The notes below the pieces were generated by a model. The model was given only the letters and a program-made list of their open reading frames with translations. It searched no databases and had not been told where the DNA came from. 64,000 nt of DNA from Thermatribacter sp048814795 (lineage in GTDB: Bacteria; Atribacterota; Atribacteria; Atribacterales; Thermatribacteraceae): positions 2,046,001-2,110,000 of the forward strand of contig CP184673.1 of assembly GCA_048814795.1 (NCBI GenBank), given 5' to 3'. The translations under genes and the position numbers were made by a program. Shown in pieces: positions 1 through 8,284 of this stretch. Every line of letters starts with the position of its first letter. Within the stretch, counting starts at the first letter, position 1.

Positions 1-941
1 AACGTCATAAGTAAAAGCGAAGTAGCTATACTCACTTGAGAAATAGGAACCGTATTGAAACCAGCAGTACGAGGCGTTACAGACTGGAAAAGTGCTGCCA
101 GGATTTTACCACTCAGAGAAAGGTCCTTTAACACACCATTCCACTCCAGCAACAAAAACCCCAAAAAACCCAAGATAATGAGGAAAACAGTCATTTTTAT
201 AACTACCCGGGCATGTAAGGAAGAAACGCGCCTGTTTTCGGAAATTTCTTTAATAACCATAAAGCCGATTCCTCCCAGTACAATGAGGCCAACAACCGTC
301 AGGTTTACAAAAGGGTCTTCAACAAAGTTTTCCAGGCTATTTGTAAATACCGAAAATCCAGCATTGCAAAAGGCAGATATTGCATGAAATAAAGCCGAAA
401 ACAGTGCCTGGGGAAACGAAAAATATTTTAAAAACCTTACCAAGAGAAACATAAAACCCACACCTTCGATAAACAGGGTGTATTTCACAATTAAAAGAAC
501 AAAGCGAACTACGCCTCCCGGAGTATCCAAAGCCAGAGAATCTCTGATTGCCAGACGATCCCGATATTCAACGCGTCTACCCAGGGCAACCGCAACCAGC
601 GTAGTCATGGTCATATAACCCAGACCACCAATTTGCAATAAAATTAGAATGGTCAACTGCCCCCAGAAAGAGAAAAATGTTGCGGTATCAACCACCGTAA
701 GACCAGTAACGCAAACAGCTGAAGTAGAGGTAAACAGAGCATCCACAAAAGAAAGATGGTTGCCAGGAGCAACCATAAAAGACAAAGACAGAAAAAGTGC
801 TCCCAAAAGAATTATTCCTATATAACCCAGCAGGATAACTTCAGAAGGGGACAGCGAACTAACTCTCTTTTTAAAACTTACTAACAATCTTGAGATACCT
901 GTTACTTCTTTTCCTTCAGCAACTTCCTCAAGAAAATCCAT
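1..941 (-). CDS. ktrB: KtrB/TrkH-family potassium channel subunit (partial, C-terminus beyond window)
   Basis: Integral-membrane K+ translocating subunit of a Ktr/Trk uptake system, gated by a cytoplasmic RCK subunit (a KtrA homologue lies at 49.4-50.1 kb). Reading the minus strand from an ATG at 941 gives about 313 residues before the window edge. The repeated P-loop/selectivity segments of the family are visible: TSAVCVTGLTVVD, SAFCNAGFSVF and QSVTPRTAGFNT, separated by hydrophobic helices such as LTILILLQIGGLGYMTM. An in-frame TAA lies just upstream of the ATG, which fixes the 5' limit. The start is 20 bp after the stop of the URO-D-like gene, so the two are probably co-transcribed. The family call is firm; KtrB versus TrkH is less so. 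Confidence 0.9.
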   Translation of the reverse strand, partial: MDFLEEVAEGKEVTGISRLLVSFKKRVSSLSPSEVILLGYIGIILLGALFLSLSFMVAPGNHLSFVDALFTSTSAVCVTGLTVVDTATFFSFWGQLTILILLQIGGLGYMTMTTLVAVALGRRVEYRDRLAIRDSLALDTPGGVVRFVLLIVKYTLFIEGVGFMFLLVRFLKYFSFPQALFSALFHAISAFCNAGFSVFTNSLENFVEDPFVNLTVVGLIVLGGIGFMVIKEISENRRVSSLHARVVIKMTVFLIILGFLGFLLLEWNGVLKDLSLSGKILAALFQSVTPRTAGFNTVPISQVSIATSLLLMT

Positions 942-961
942 TAAGCGTTATCAAAGCTCCT

Positions 962-2086
962 CTATTTGAAACAACCATAAGTCCTGGCTTCTTCAAACAT
1001 GGCTACCACGTTTTCAGGAGGAACATCAGGTTGAATATCATGCACCGAAGTAAGCACATAACCCTCAGGACCCAGCTGGTCAATCCTGGTGCGTACCTCC
1101 TGACGTACCTCCTCTACAGTACCACGGGGAAGTACAAAAGTAGTGTCAATAGCTCCCCAAAAAGATAACTCCTTCCCAAACTTTTCTTTTAACAACGCCG
1201 GATCCATACCCTGCGCAGAAACCTGAACCGGATTCAAAATATCAACTCCAATTTCGATCAAGTCAGGTATGAACTGAACAATACTTCCGCAAGAATGATA
1301 AAGAAGCTTTGCTCGTGGAGCAAGTTTTTTAAGATTACGAAAGTATTCTTTGTGAAAAGGCTTGACGAGCTCACGATAGGTTTCAGGACTCATAATGACG
1401 TTCTCAGCAGTGGCCAGATCATCGCCAACGAAAATAACATCCAGAAACTCACCCACTTCCTGGAGGAAAAGAGAATAGCGGCGAAGTTGATAATCGTACA
1501 TCCCCTCCATAAGCTTTATGGCAAAATCCTTGTTAATCAGGAGGTCCATAAGGAAATTCTCAAACCCTCGCAAATACCAGCAGGGTTCAAAAATTCCAGT
1601 GTCGATCATATCTCCTACCAGGAGATACTTGCCTTCTTCGTAAATTCTTTGAGCTTTTTCTCTCAAGCCTTCGAGTTTCATGCTTTTTGCAGGATCTGGC
1701 CAGGGATAATCTTCAAGCTCCTCGATACCTTTCCCTGCTAAAGGGTGCTCAACCATATCATAGTAAAAACCATCCTCTGGCATACGGTAGACTATGCCAA
1801 ACTCGTTTTTGTAAGTGTGTTCGTCGATAATGGTTTTTTGAAAAACCGGCTGTGGATGAATACCACGAGTATCAATTTGTAGATATTCGAGTATTGCTTC
1901 ATCTATAAAAACGATCTGAAAATTCTCCATCATAAAACGAGTTTCACTTTCAATCCCCAGGTACGATTTGAGATTTTCATAAGCAACTCTGGTCATGGTG
2001 GTGCAGTTAGTACTCCCTAAATCCAGAGGAATGCGGTCAGGAACCCGGTGCTCTAAAGCATAAAGAGCTCTTTCTCTCGAGGTCAA
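962..2086 (-). CDS. URO-D superfamily methyltransferase-like protein
   Basis: About 375 residues with the uroporphyrinogen-decarboxylase fold. The start is TSRERALYALEHRVPDRIP and the motifs LYHSCGSI and VFVGDDLA are visible. True HemE has an N-terminal MRQAGRYLPEY-like segment, which is absent here. The His-x-Cys near the middle matches the zinc site of MtaA/MtbA-type corrinoid methyltransferases, so a methyl transfer or demethylation role is more likely than haem synthesis; the substrate is unknown. The start is placed at TTG 2086, because AGGAGG sits 8 nt before it; an upstream ATG at 2113 has no good ribosome site. The gene precedes ktrB. A distant paralogue lies at 20.8-22.0 kb. Confidence 0.8.
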   Translation of the reverse strand: MTSRERALYALEHRVPDRIPLDLGSTNCTTMTRVAYENLKSYLGIESETRFMMENFQIVFIDEAILEYLQIDTRGIHPQPVFQKTIIDEHTYKNEFGIVYRMPEDGFYYDMVEHPLAGKGIEELEDYPWPDPAKSMKLEGLREKAQRIYEEGKYLLVGDMIDTGIFEPCWYLRGFENFLMDLLINKDFAIKLMEGMYDYQLRRYSLFLQEVGEFLDVIFVGDDLATAENVIMSPETYRELVKPFHKEYFRNLKKLAPRAKLLYHSCGSIVQFIPDLIEIGVDILNPVQVSAQGMDPALLKEKFGKELSFWGAIDTTFVLPRGTVEEVRQEVRTRIDQLGPEGYVLTSVHDIQPDVPPENVVAMFEEARTYGCFK

Positions 2087-2224
2087 ATATATTACCTCCT
2101 TTCGAACAAACATCGCCTATATTGTATCAGAAAAAGAAAACTTTAAACCCTGACTTTATGGAGTTTTAAAGTCAATCCCCACTCCACAACTTGCCAATAT
2201 AACAATATAAAAATCTTAAGAACC

Positions 2225-2253
2225 TTGCCATTTAAAACCAGTTAGGTTAATAT
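2225..2253 (+). promoter_or_regulatory. Sigma70-type promoter for hflK, probably giving a leaderless mRNA
   Basis: TTGCCA, 17 bp, TAATAT. The predicted transcription start is at about 2260, directly at the hflK ATG (2261), and there is no Shine-Dalgarno before that ATG. Confidence 0.5.
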
Positions 2254-2260
2254 AAAAAAG

Positions 2261-3247
2261 ATGTTTGACGAAGACTTCGAACGCAAAGTAATAAATATTT
2301 ACGATTCAAGGTTAATGCGCTTCTTGAAGCGTCTGGGATATCTTACAGTTCTCATTATCATTGTAATTTACTTCCTGAGTGGAATATATATAGTTGGTCC
2401 AGACGAAGTAGGAATGATAAAGACTTTCGGGCACTTTACCAGAAAGACGCCCCCGGGCATTCACTACAAATTACCCTACCCCTTTGAAACTCTGCAAAAA
2501 CCCAAAATAACTGAAGTACGCAGAGCTGAAGTGGGTTTTCGAACCATTTCTCCTGGTCCACCGCCCCGTTACCAGCTTTTTCCTCAAGAATCGCTGATGC
2601 TTACTGGAGACGAAAATATTGTAGACTGTCAATTTATAGTCCAATATCGCATTTCTGATCCTTATCGCTACCTCTTCCAGGTAAAAGATCCGGAAAACGC
2701 AGTAAAGAGCGCGGCGGAATCGGCAATGCGGGAAATAGTAGGCAAAAAACCTATTGACGATGTTTTAACCACAGGACGTTCAGAAGTACAGGAAGAAGTT
2801 AAAAACCTGCTTCAGGAAATCCTCGACAAATACCAATGTGGACTACAGGTTATTGGAGTGCAGCTGCAGGACGTACAACCACCGCAGCCAGTTATTTCTG
2901 CTTTTAAAGATGTAGCCAGTGCCCGCGAAGATCGGGTACGCTTTATAAATCAAGCTGAAGCTTACCGCAACGAAGTCATCCCTCAAGCTCGAGGCGAAGC
3001 CGAAAAACTGCTCCGCGAGGCAGAAGCTTTTAAAGAGAGCACCATCAAGGCGGCAGAAGGAGAAACACAGCGTTTTCTCAAGGTTCTCAAAGAGTATCAG
3101 CAAGCACCCGAAGTTACCAGAAAAAGAATCTATCTTGAAACTCTTCAGAAAATCTGGCCTAAAGTTAAAAAATTCATATTTGATAGCAAAACTGAGGAAG
3201 GTGAAGTGCTGAAATTCCTTCCTCTTACCAGTGAAGGAATGGATTAA
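2261..3247 (+). CDS. hflK: HflK-like SPFH/band 7 membrane protein
   Basis: 328 residues: short N-terminal cytoplasmic stretch, one transmembrane helix (about residues 28-46, LTVLIIIVIYFLSGIYIVG), then a band 7 domain beginning with GPDEVGMIKTFGHF and a charged coiled coil (about 215-285, AEAYRNEVIPQARGEAEKL). HflK forms a large membrane complex with HflC that surrounds and modulates the AAA protease FtsH; an ftsH gene is at 50.5-52.4 kb. The gene is followed immediately by hflC, as in other bacteria. The ATG at 2261 lacks a ribosome-binding site and lies at the predicted transcription start, so translation may be leaderless. Confidence 0.93.
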   Translation: MFDEDFERKVINIYDSRLMRFLKRLGYLTVLIIIVIYFLSGIYIVGPDEVGMIKTFGHFTRKTPPGIHYKLPYPFETLQKPKITEVRRAEVGFRTISPGPPPRYQLFPQESLMLTGDENIVDCQFIVQYRISDPYRYLFQVKDPENAVKSAAESAMREIVGKKPIDDVLTTGRSEVQEEVKNLLQEILDKYQCGLQVIGVQLQDVQPPQPVISAFKDVASAREDRVRFINQAEAYRNEVIPQARGEAEKLLREAEAFKESTIKAAEGETQRFLKVLKEYQQAPEVTRKRIYLETLQKIWPKVKKFIFDSKTEEGEVLKFLPLTSEGMD

Positions 3248-3251
3248 TCAA

Positions 3252-4133
3252 ATGATTAGAAAGAAATTTATTAGTAGAATCATAATTGCAATAATAGCAC
3301 TCATCATTATAGTGGTTATCAGGCCCTGGTATACGCTGGATGAGACTGAACAGGGAGTGCTCCTTCAGCTGGGAAAGCCTGTCAAGGTAGTTAAAGAAAG
3401 CGGCCTGCATTTAAAACTGCCTTACCCCATTCAAACCGTTTACAAATTTGACAAGCGGCTTCTCGAGTACGACTCACCCCCTGAAGAAGTAATTACCAAA
3501 GACAAAAAAACTTTAGTAATTGACAACTACGTGCGCTGGAAAATTGAAAACCCCCTTCTTTTCTTACAAACAGTAGTAAGCGAATCAGGAGCGGTTGTTC
3601 GTATCGACGACCTGGTTTATTCAGAACTCCGAACCGAAATAGGGAAAGTAAATCTGATAGACGTAGTAGCGACAGAAAGAGGAGAAATTATGGCCACAGT
3701 AACTGAAAGAGCCAGCCAAAAAGCCAGAAATTTTGGGATAGAAATAGTAGATGTGCGCATTAAAAGAGCCGACCTGCCCAAACAAAACGAAGAAGCTGTT
3801 TTCGAGCGCATGAAAGCCGAGCGCGAACGTCAGGCCAAACAATACCGCTCTGAAGGTCAAGAAGAAGCCACCAAAATAAGGGCTCAGGCTGATAAGGAAA
3901 AAGCTGTGATCATAGCTGAAGCTCAAAAGCAAGCTCAGATCATAAAAGGAGAAGGTGAAGCTCAGGCACTGCGAATTTATGCATCAGCCTTTGGTAAAGA
4001 TCCCGAGTTTTTTGCCTTTCTTAAAACGCTGGAAATGTACGAGCAAGGCATAACTGAGAAAGATGCCCTTGTACTTACACCAGCTTCAGAAATATTAAAG
4101 TATATAGAAAGCTCCAGAAAAAAAGAAGATTAG
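3252..4133 (+). CDS. hflC: HflC-like SPFH/band 7 membrane protein
   Basis: About 293 residues: N-terminal transmembrane helix (IIIAIIALIIIVVI), band 7 domain (DETEQGVLLQLGKPVKVV, KLPYPIQTV) and a long helical C-terminus (SEGQEEATKIRAQADKEKAV) ending with the HflC-typical segment GKDPEFFAFLKTLEMYE. Partner of HflK in the FtsH-modulating complex. The ATG at 3252 is preferred: it is 4 nt after the hflK stop and has GGA 8-13 nt upstream. A GTG at 3231 inside hflK is possible but has no ribosome site. Co-transcribed with hflK. Confidence 0.93.
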   Translation: MIRKKFISRIIIAIIALIIIVVIRPWYTLDETEQGVLLQLGKPVKVVKESGLHLKLPYPIQTVYKFDKRLLEYDSPPEEVITKDKKTLVIDNYVRWKIENPLLFLQTVVSESGAVVRIDDLVYSELRTEIGKVNLIDVVATERGEIMATVTERASQKARNFGIEIVDVRIKRADLPKQNEEAVFERMKAERERQAKQYRSEGQEEATKIRAQADKEKAVIIAEAQKQAQIIKGEGEAQALRIYASAFGKDPEFFAFLKTLEMYEQGITEKDALVLTPASEILKYIESSRKKED

Positions 4134-5131
4134 CCTGCACCGGGGTAGATGGCTTCCATTTTCGGTCCTTGCAATTTTACAATTAATCTGTTCCCACCGC
4201 TTTTAATTTTTTCCGTAGCCTTTGACAAACTCCTGCAACACACTTTTTCAATATTTCCTGATCCCCGGGAAGAATTTTTTTTCATAGAACTTCTGTTCAT
4301 TATTACCCATCCTGCACCAACTAAATGACTGGTGATCCCCAAATACCTTTGTACCTCATAGAACCTGAAAGAGTATATCTGGGAAAATCTCTTTCATAAA
4401 CCCTGGTCTTCCCCTTTTTGAGTGCTTAGGTACAGCCTCAGTAGAGGAACCGGTTAACTCTATCCCCCAAAGATCCTCAAACTGTAACCCAGGCCTCAAC
4501 TACTGTCGGGTGTAACTTCAAGCCAATCAGACCTTCGGGTTTTTTGAACCGCCTTAAAGAAGTCATCCATCTAAAACCACGGTATACGGCATTCATTTTG
4601 GTTTCCTCATCCAAGTAACCACTCCAAACTCTCAAAAATAGCAACAATCTCTAATTACCTAAGAGACATCAAAGAAAAAAATATTTTACTTCAAAATCCA
4701 GAACAGGAAAGCACACGAGGTGAATTAAAATAAAGACCTATAAAAAGTAGCAACAAACATCCTCCGACTTGGTGCCGGTTATGGATGGATTCCAGCAAAA
4801 AACTTGATTTTCAAGGATAATTTCCTCGCAATTAAAACCAACCCGATAATCCCGGAGCAGATAACCCATTGCCCCACCCGGTGGTGCTTCCATCCCTCGT
4901 GATAACCCAACTTCCCATAAAGTTCAACCACTCTTTTGAGAAGTAGCAAAGCACTTCTTCAACCAACTTCCAGGATATTACAAACTTCAGTTTAAGAATC
5001 CAAACCTAACCTTACCCCAGCTTTTCAGTTCTCATGCTCAACATCTCCGGCATCCAGGGTCAACGCTTCTCTTTTAGCTGTACTTGGGGAATAAAAGCTG
5101 ATAATTTTTATTAACAAGTTTTAAACATCAT
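4134..5131 (+). other. About 1 kb without an intact gene; probably decayed coding DNA
   Basis: No long open frame with a ribosome site was found on either strand. On the minus strand, short stretches read like protein before running into stops: around 4490-4620 (KMNAVYRGFRWMTSLRRFK and downstream) and around 4790-4960 (ELYGKLGYHEGWKHHRVGQW). They could be relics of a lost gene or transposase. I do not recognise the family. Confidence 0.35.
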
Positions 5132-5143
5132 GGGGTGATTACT

Positions 5144-6214
5144 TTGAAATTTTTAGTAATAGCAACCGTTAGCCTATCTTTTTTCTTCACCCAGCACCTC
5201 TGGTCTCAAGGCTGGTGTTCAGGTATAAGCTATGAAAATGCCACTTTCGCTGGAGGCTGCTTCTGGTGTATGGAGAGCGTATTTGAAAAGTTACCTGGAG
5301 TGATAGAAGTAATTTCAGGATACACAGGAGGCCACAAAGAAAATCCAACCTATGAAGAAGTGTGTTCAGGAACTACGGAGCATTTCGAAGCAGTGCAAGT
5401 GACTTATAACCCTCAGCAAATATCCTACGAAAAGCTTCTGGAAATATTCTGGAAAAATATTGACCCGACTGACCCAGGAGGTCAATTTGTAGACCGAGGT
5501 CCACAATATCGAACCGCAATCTTCTACCACAACGAAAGACAAAAAGAACTTGCCGAAAAATCCAAAAAAGAACTAAAGCAATCCGGTAGATTTTCCAAAC
5601 CCATTGTGACCAAAATCCTACCTGCTTCCACCTTCTATCCAGCAGAGGACTATCATCAAGATTACTATAAAAAGTGTCCGATCCGTTACTCAATTTACAG
5701 TTCTGGCTCAGGGCGCCAGGAGTTTAAAGAAAAGTACTGGAAAGAAGAGGACCTGACAGAAAAAAGATACTTTAAATTTCAAAAACCTACCGAAGATGAA
5801 TTACGTCAAAAACTCAACCCTCTTCAGTACGCCGTAACCCAGGAGAACGCTACCGAACCCCCCTTTAGAAACGAATACTGGAACGAAAAACGAGAAGGAA
5901 TATATGTGGACATCGTTTCTGGAGAACCCCTCTTTGCTTCTCTCGACAAATATGACTCAGGAACTGGATGGCCCAGTTTTACCAGACCTCTGGAACCTGG
6001 AAACATAATTGAACTAATTGATCGTAGCGGAGGGATGAACCGAGTTGAAGTGCGGAGTAAATACGCCGATTCTCATCTTGGCCACGTTTTCGATGATGGC
6101 CCGCCACCCACAGGCAAGCGTTATTGCATAAATTCTGCAGCCCTTCGCTTTATTCCCAAGGAAAAACTTGAAGAAGAAGGATACAGCGAGTATCTAAGGC
6201 TCTTTGAAAAGTAA
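5144..6214 (+). CDS. msrAB: Exported bifunctional peptide methionine sulfoxide reductase MsrA-MsrB
   Basis: Repairs both S- and R-methionine sulfoxide. From the N-terminus: a hydrophobic signal-like segment (KFLVIATVSLSFFFTQHLW); an MsrA domain with catalytic GCFWC (about residue 40) and GGxKENPTYEEVCSGTTEH; then from about residue 225 an MsrB domain with SGTGWPSF, SKYADSHLGHVF and the catalytic Cys in RYCINSAALRF. The MsrB half has SGEPLF where zinc-type enzymes have CGxPLF, so the structural zinc site appears absent. TTG at 5144 follows GGGGTGAT at good spacing; a GTG at 5135 overlaps that ribosome site. The signal segment implies action outside the cytoplasm. Confidence 0.9.
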   Translation: MKFLVIATVSLSFFFTQHLWSQGWCSGISYENATFAGGCFWCMESVFEKLPGVIEVISGYTGGHKENPTYEEVCSGTTEHFEAVQVTYNPQQISYEKLLEIFWKNIDPTDPGGQFVDRGPQYRTAIFYHNERQKELAEKSKKELKQSGRFSKPIVTKILPASTFYPAEDYHQDYYKKCPIRYSIYSSGSGRQEFKEKYWKEEDLTEKRYFKFQKPTEDELRQKLNPLQYAVTQENATEPPFRNEYWNEKREGIYVDIVSGEPLFASLDKYDSGTGWPSFTRPLEPGNIIELIDRSGGMNRVEVRSKYADSHLGHVFDDGPPPTGKRYCINSAALRFIPKEKLEEEGYSEYLRLFEK

Positions 6215-6221
6215 ACGCCTT

Positions 6222-6249
6222 CCAGGTGGGCTTAATTAAGCCCACCTGG
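6222..6249. terminator. Perfect 28-bp palindrome between msrAB and photolyase
   Basis: CCAGGTGGGCTTAA followed by its exact reverse complement. It starts 8 bp after the msrAB stop. There is no U-tract, so it is either a weak terminator/RNA stabiliser or a protein-binding site. It contains a GTG that could be mistaken for the photolyase start. Confidence 0.5.
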
Positions 6250-6279
6250 ATATCAAAAGTTCCCGAGGTTTCAAAAATC

Positions 6280-7671
6280 ATGCAACAGAACTTCGTGGAA
6301 AAGGAAAGAATAAAGTGCTTAAACCATTTGTCCGTGCTTCAAAAAGGCGATTATCTCCTTTACTGGATGCAAGCTTCTCAAAGAGCAGAATGGAACCACG
6401 CCCTGGAGTACGCTGTTTTTCAGGCTAATAAGTTCCGAAAGCCCCTTTTCGTTTTCTTTGGACTTACTACTGATTTTCCAGAGGCAAATCAGCGACACTA
6501 CAAATTCATGCTGGAAGGATTAAAAGAAACTAAAGAAAAGCTTCTCAAGCGAAGAATTAAAATGATCATCAAAATTGGTTCTCCCGATGTTGATGTCATA
6601 GAAATAGCGAAAAAAGCAATCCTTGCTATTGTGGATCGCGGTTACCTACGCATCCAAAGAAAATGGCGCGAGCAGGTTGCAAAAAATATAACCTGCCCTT
6701 TATGGCAGGTGGAAAGTGAAACTGTGGTCCCTGTAGAGACAGCCTCCGACCACGAAGAATACGGAGCATATACCCTACGGCCTAAAATACACAAAATGCT
6801 CAGGTATTTCATGAAACCAGTTGAAGAAATAGAACCCGAGTTCAGCTCTCTAAACCTGGAGCAAACCAGACAGGAAGCCGATCTATCAAACATTGAAAAC
6901 CTGATCAAAACCCTGCCCATTGACAAAACAGTAATGACTGTACCTTTGAAAGGAGGAACCGAAGAGGCCAAGAAAAAGCTAAAACTTTTCATAGAACAAA
7001 AGTTGCCTTACTATGCAAGGTGGCGTAACAACCCCACCAAAAATGTGCTTTCTGAAATAAGCCCTTACCTCCATTTTGGGCAAATTTCTCCGCTTTTTAT
7101 AGCTCAACAGGTAACAAACGCTGATTGCAGCGAACATGCTGCGCAAGAAGCTTACCTGGAAGAACTCATCGTGCGTAGAGAGCTCGCTTTAAACTTTGTA
7201 TTCTACAACTCTAACTACGATTCCCCAAACTCTCTCCCTGGCTGGGCTCAGGAAACCCTTAAAAAACACAGCAAAGATCTTCGAAAATATACCTACACCA
7301 TGGAGGAATTTGAACAGGCAAAGACCCATGATCCTCTCTGGAATGCTGCTCAAAAAGAATTGTTGTTAACCGGCAAGATACATGGGTACCTCAGAATGTA
7401 CTGGGGCAAGAAAATACTGGAATGGAGCGAAAAACCGGAAGAAGCTTTTCTTATAGCTCTGCATCTCAATAATAAATACGCGCTGGATGGGCGAGATGCC
7501 AACAGCTTTGCAGGAGTAGCCTGGTGTTTTGGTAAACACGACCGGGCTTTTCCTGAACGACCTATTTTCGGAAAAGTGAGATACATGAGCTTGAAAGGGA
7601 TGCAGAGCAAGTTCCCGGTACAAAAGTATATCCAGAAAATAGAAAAACTGGCCAATCAGCTAAGAAAATAA
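6280..7671 (+). CDS. phrB: Class II CPD photolyase (deoxyribodipyrimidine photolyase)
   Basis: About 463 residues. Light-driven repair of cyclobutane pyrimidine dimers using FAD. The N-terminal Rossmann-like domain starts QKGDYLLYWMQASQRAEWNH, the typical class II opening. The C-terminal FAD domain contains LIVRRELALNFVFYN, LLLTGKIHGYLRMYWGKKIL and NNKYALDGRDANSFAGVAWC, all class II (animal/plant/methanogen-type) signatures rather than class I. The start is taken at ATG 6280 with GAGG upstream; the earlier GTG 6226 lies in the palindrome. Confidence 0.92.
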   Translation: MQQNFVEKERIKCLNHLSVLQKGDYLLYWMQASQRAEWNHALEYAVFQANKFRKPLFVFFGLTTDFPEANQRHYKFMLEGLKETKEKLLKRRIKMIIKIGSPDVDVIEIAKKAILAIVDRGYLRIQRKWREQVAKNITCPLWQVESETVVPVETASDHEEYGAYTLRPKIHKMLRYFMKPVEEIEPEFSSLNLEQTRQEADLSNIENLIKTLPIDKTVMTVPLKGGTEEAKKKLKLFIEQKLPYYARWRNNPTKNVLSEISPYLHFGQISPLFIAQQVTNADCSEHAAQEAYLEELIVRRELALNFVFYNSNYDSPNSLPGWAQETLKKHSKDLRKYTYTMEEFEQAKTHDPLWNAAQKELLLTGKIHGYLRMYWGKKILEWSEKPEEAFLIALHLNNKYALDGRDANSFAGVAWCFGKHDRAFPERPIFGKVRYMSLKGMQSKFPVQKYIQKIEKLANQLRK

Positions 7672-7673
7672 TC

Positions 7674-7961
7674 TCAGCCCTTCACGGCACCCGCGGTAAG
7701 CCCCTGCACCAGGTGCTTCTGTACCAGGGTAAAGAAAAACACCACAGGGAGGCAAGCAAGCACACCCCCCGCAGTCAGTAAATCCCAACGGATAATATAC
7801 TCTCCCATCATAGCACCAATGGAAAGGTCAAATTCTCCAACCGTCATAATCACGGTGGCTCCAGTAGCAATAATAGCAAGCAGAGAAATTTGACGGGTAA
7901 TATTGAGTAAATTACGCAAAGTGGGAAAAACATCTGGACCCAAAAATCCAGCAACTAACAC
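7674..7961 (-). pseudogene. Chimeric remnant of two ABC-transporter permeases
   Basis: A 95-residue reading frame. Residues about 1-52 match the middle of a ribose/xylose-type (RbsC) permease (LLNITRQISLLAIIATGATV, GEFDLSIGA). Residues about 53-95 match the extreme C-terminus of a MalG-type carbohydrate permease (LLTAGGVLACLPVVFFF, HLVQGLTAGAVKG). The two families are unrelated, so this looks like a deletion junction that fused pieces of two transporter genes in frame. Both ends of each parent are missing. A GGAAGGAT lies 6 nt before a GTG at 7961, so it may still be translated, but a functional permease is not possible at this length. Confidence 0.7.
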
Positions 7962-8284
7962 CTTTTTATCCTTCCTGGCTTTTCATAAACAAAAATAGGG
8001 TTCTTCCCAAATAAGCTCTACAAAAAGTCCTACAATTTTAGGTTTAAACCGCATTCTTGCACAACGCTCGAGTTTTAAAAATGTCCCGTCCCCCTCAAAT
8101 GAGGAACGGCTTCCTTTAAGAAAGCTTATCAAAGTATCGCCTAAAAGGCATTGCAAATAGCAACAATGCATGCAAAAAATTGTCGAAGACAAAAAGCCAA
8201 AACAGCCCTTCTACAATCAGGAGCAATCAAAATCTTTTTCTTAATCAATAAGTATTCCTAGCACTGGTAAAACTTTTTCAAAGA
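7962..8284 (-). other. Intergenic stretch between permease remnant and pbpC
   Basis: About 320 bp with no convincing gene. It may hold further decayed transporter DNA from the same deletion. No strong terminator or promoter seen. Confidence 0.4.

Noticed and set aside
962..2086. HemE (uroporphyrinogen decarboxylase) call
   Set aside because: The HemE N-terminal signature is missing and no haem genes are nearby.
7983..8192. 69-codon minus-strand frame before the permease remnant
   Set aside because: No start context and no recognisable features; Cys-rich random-looking translation.
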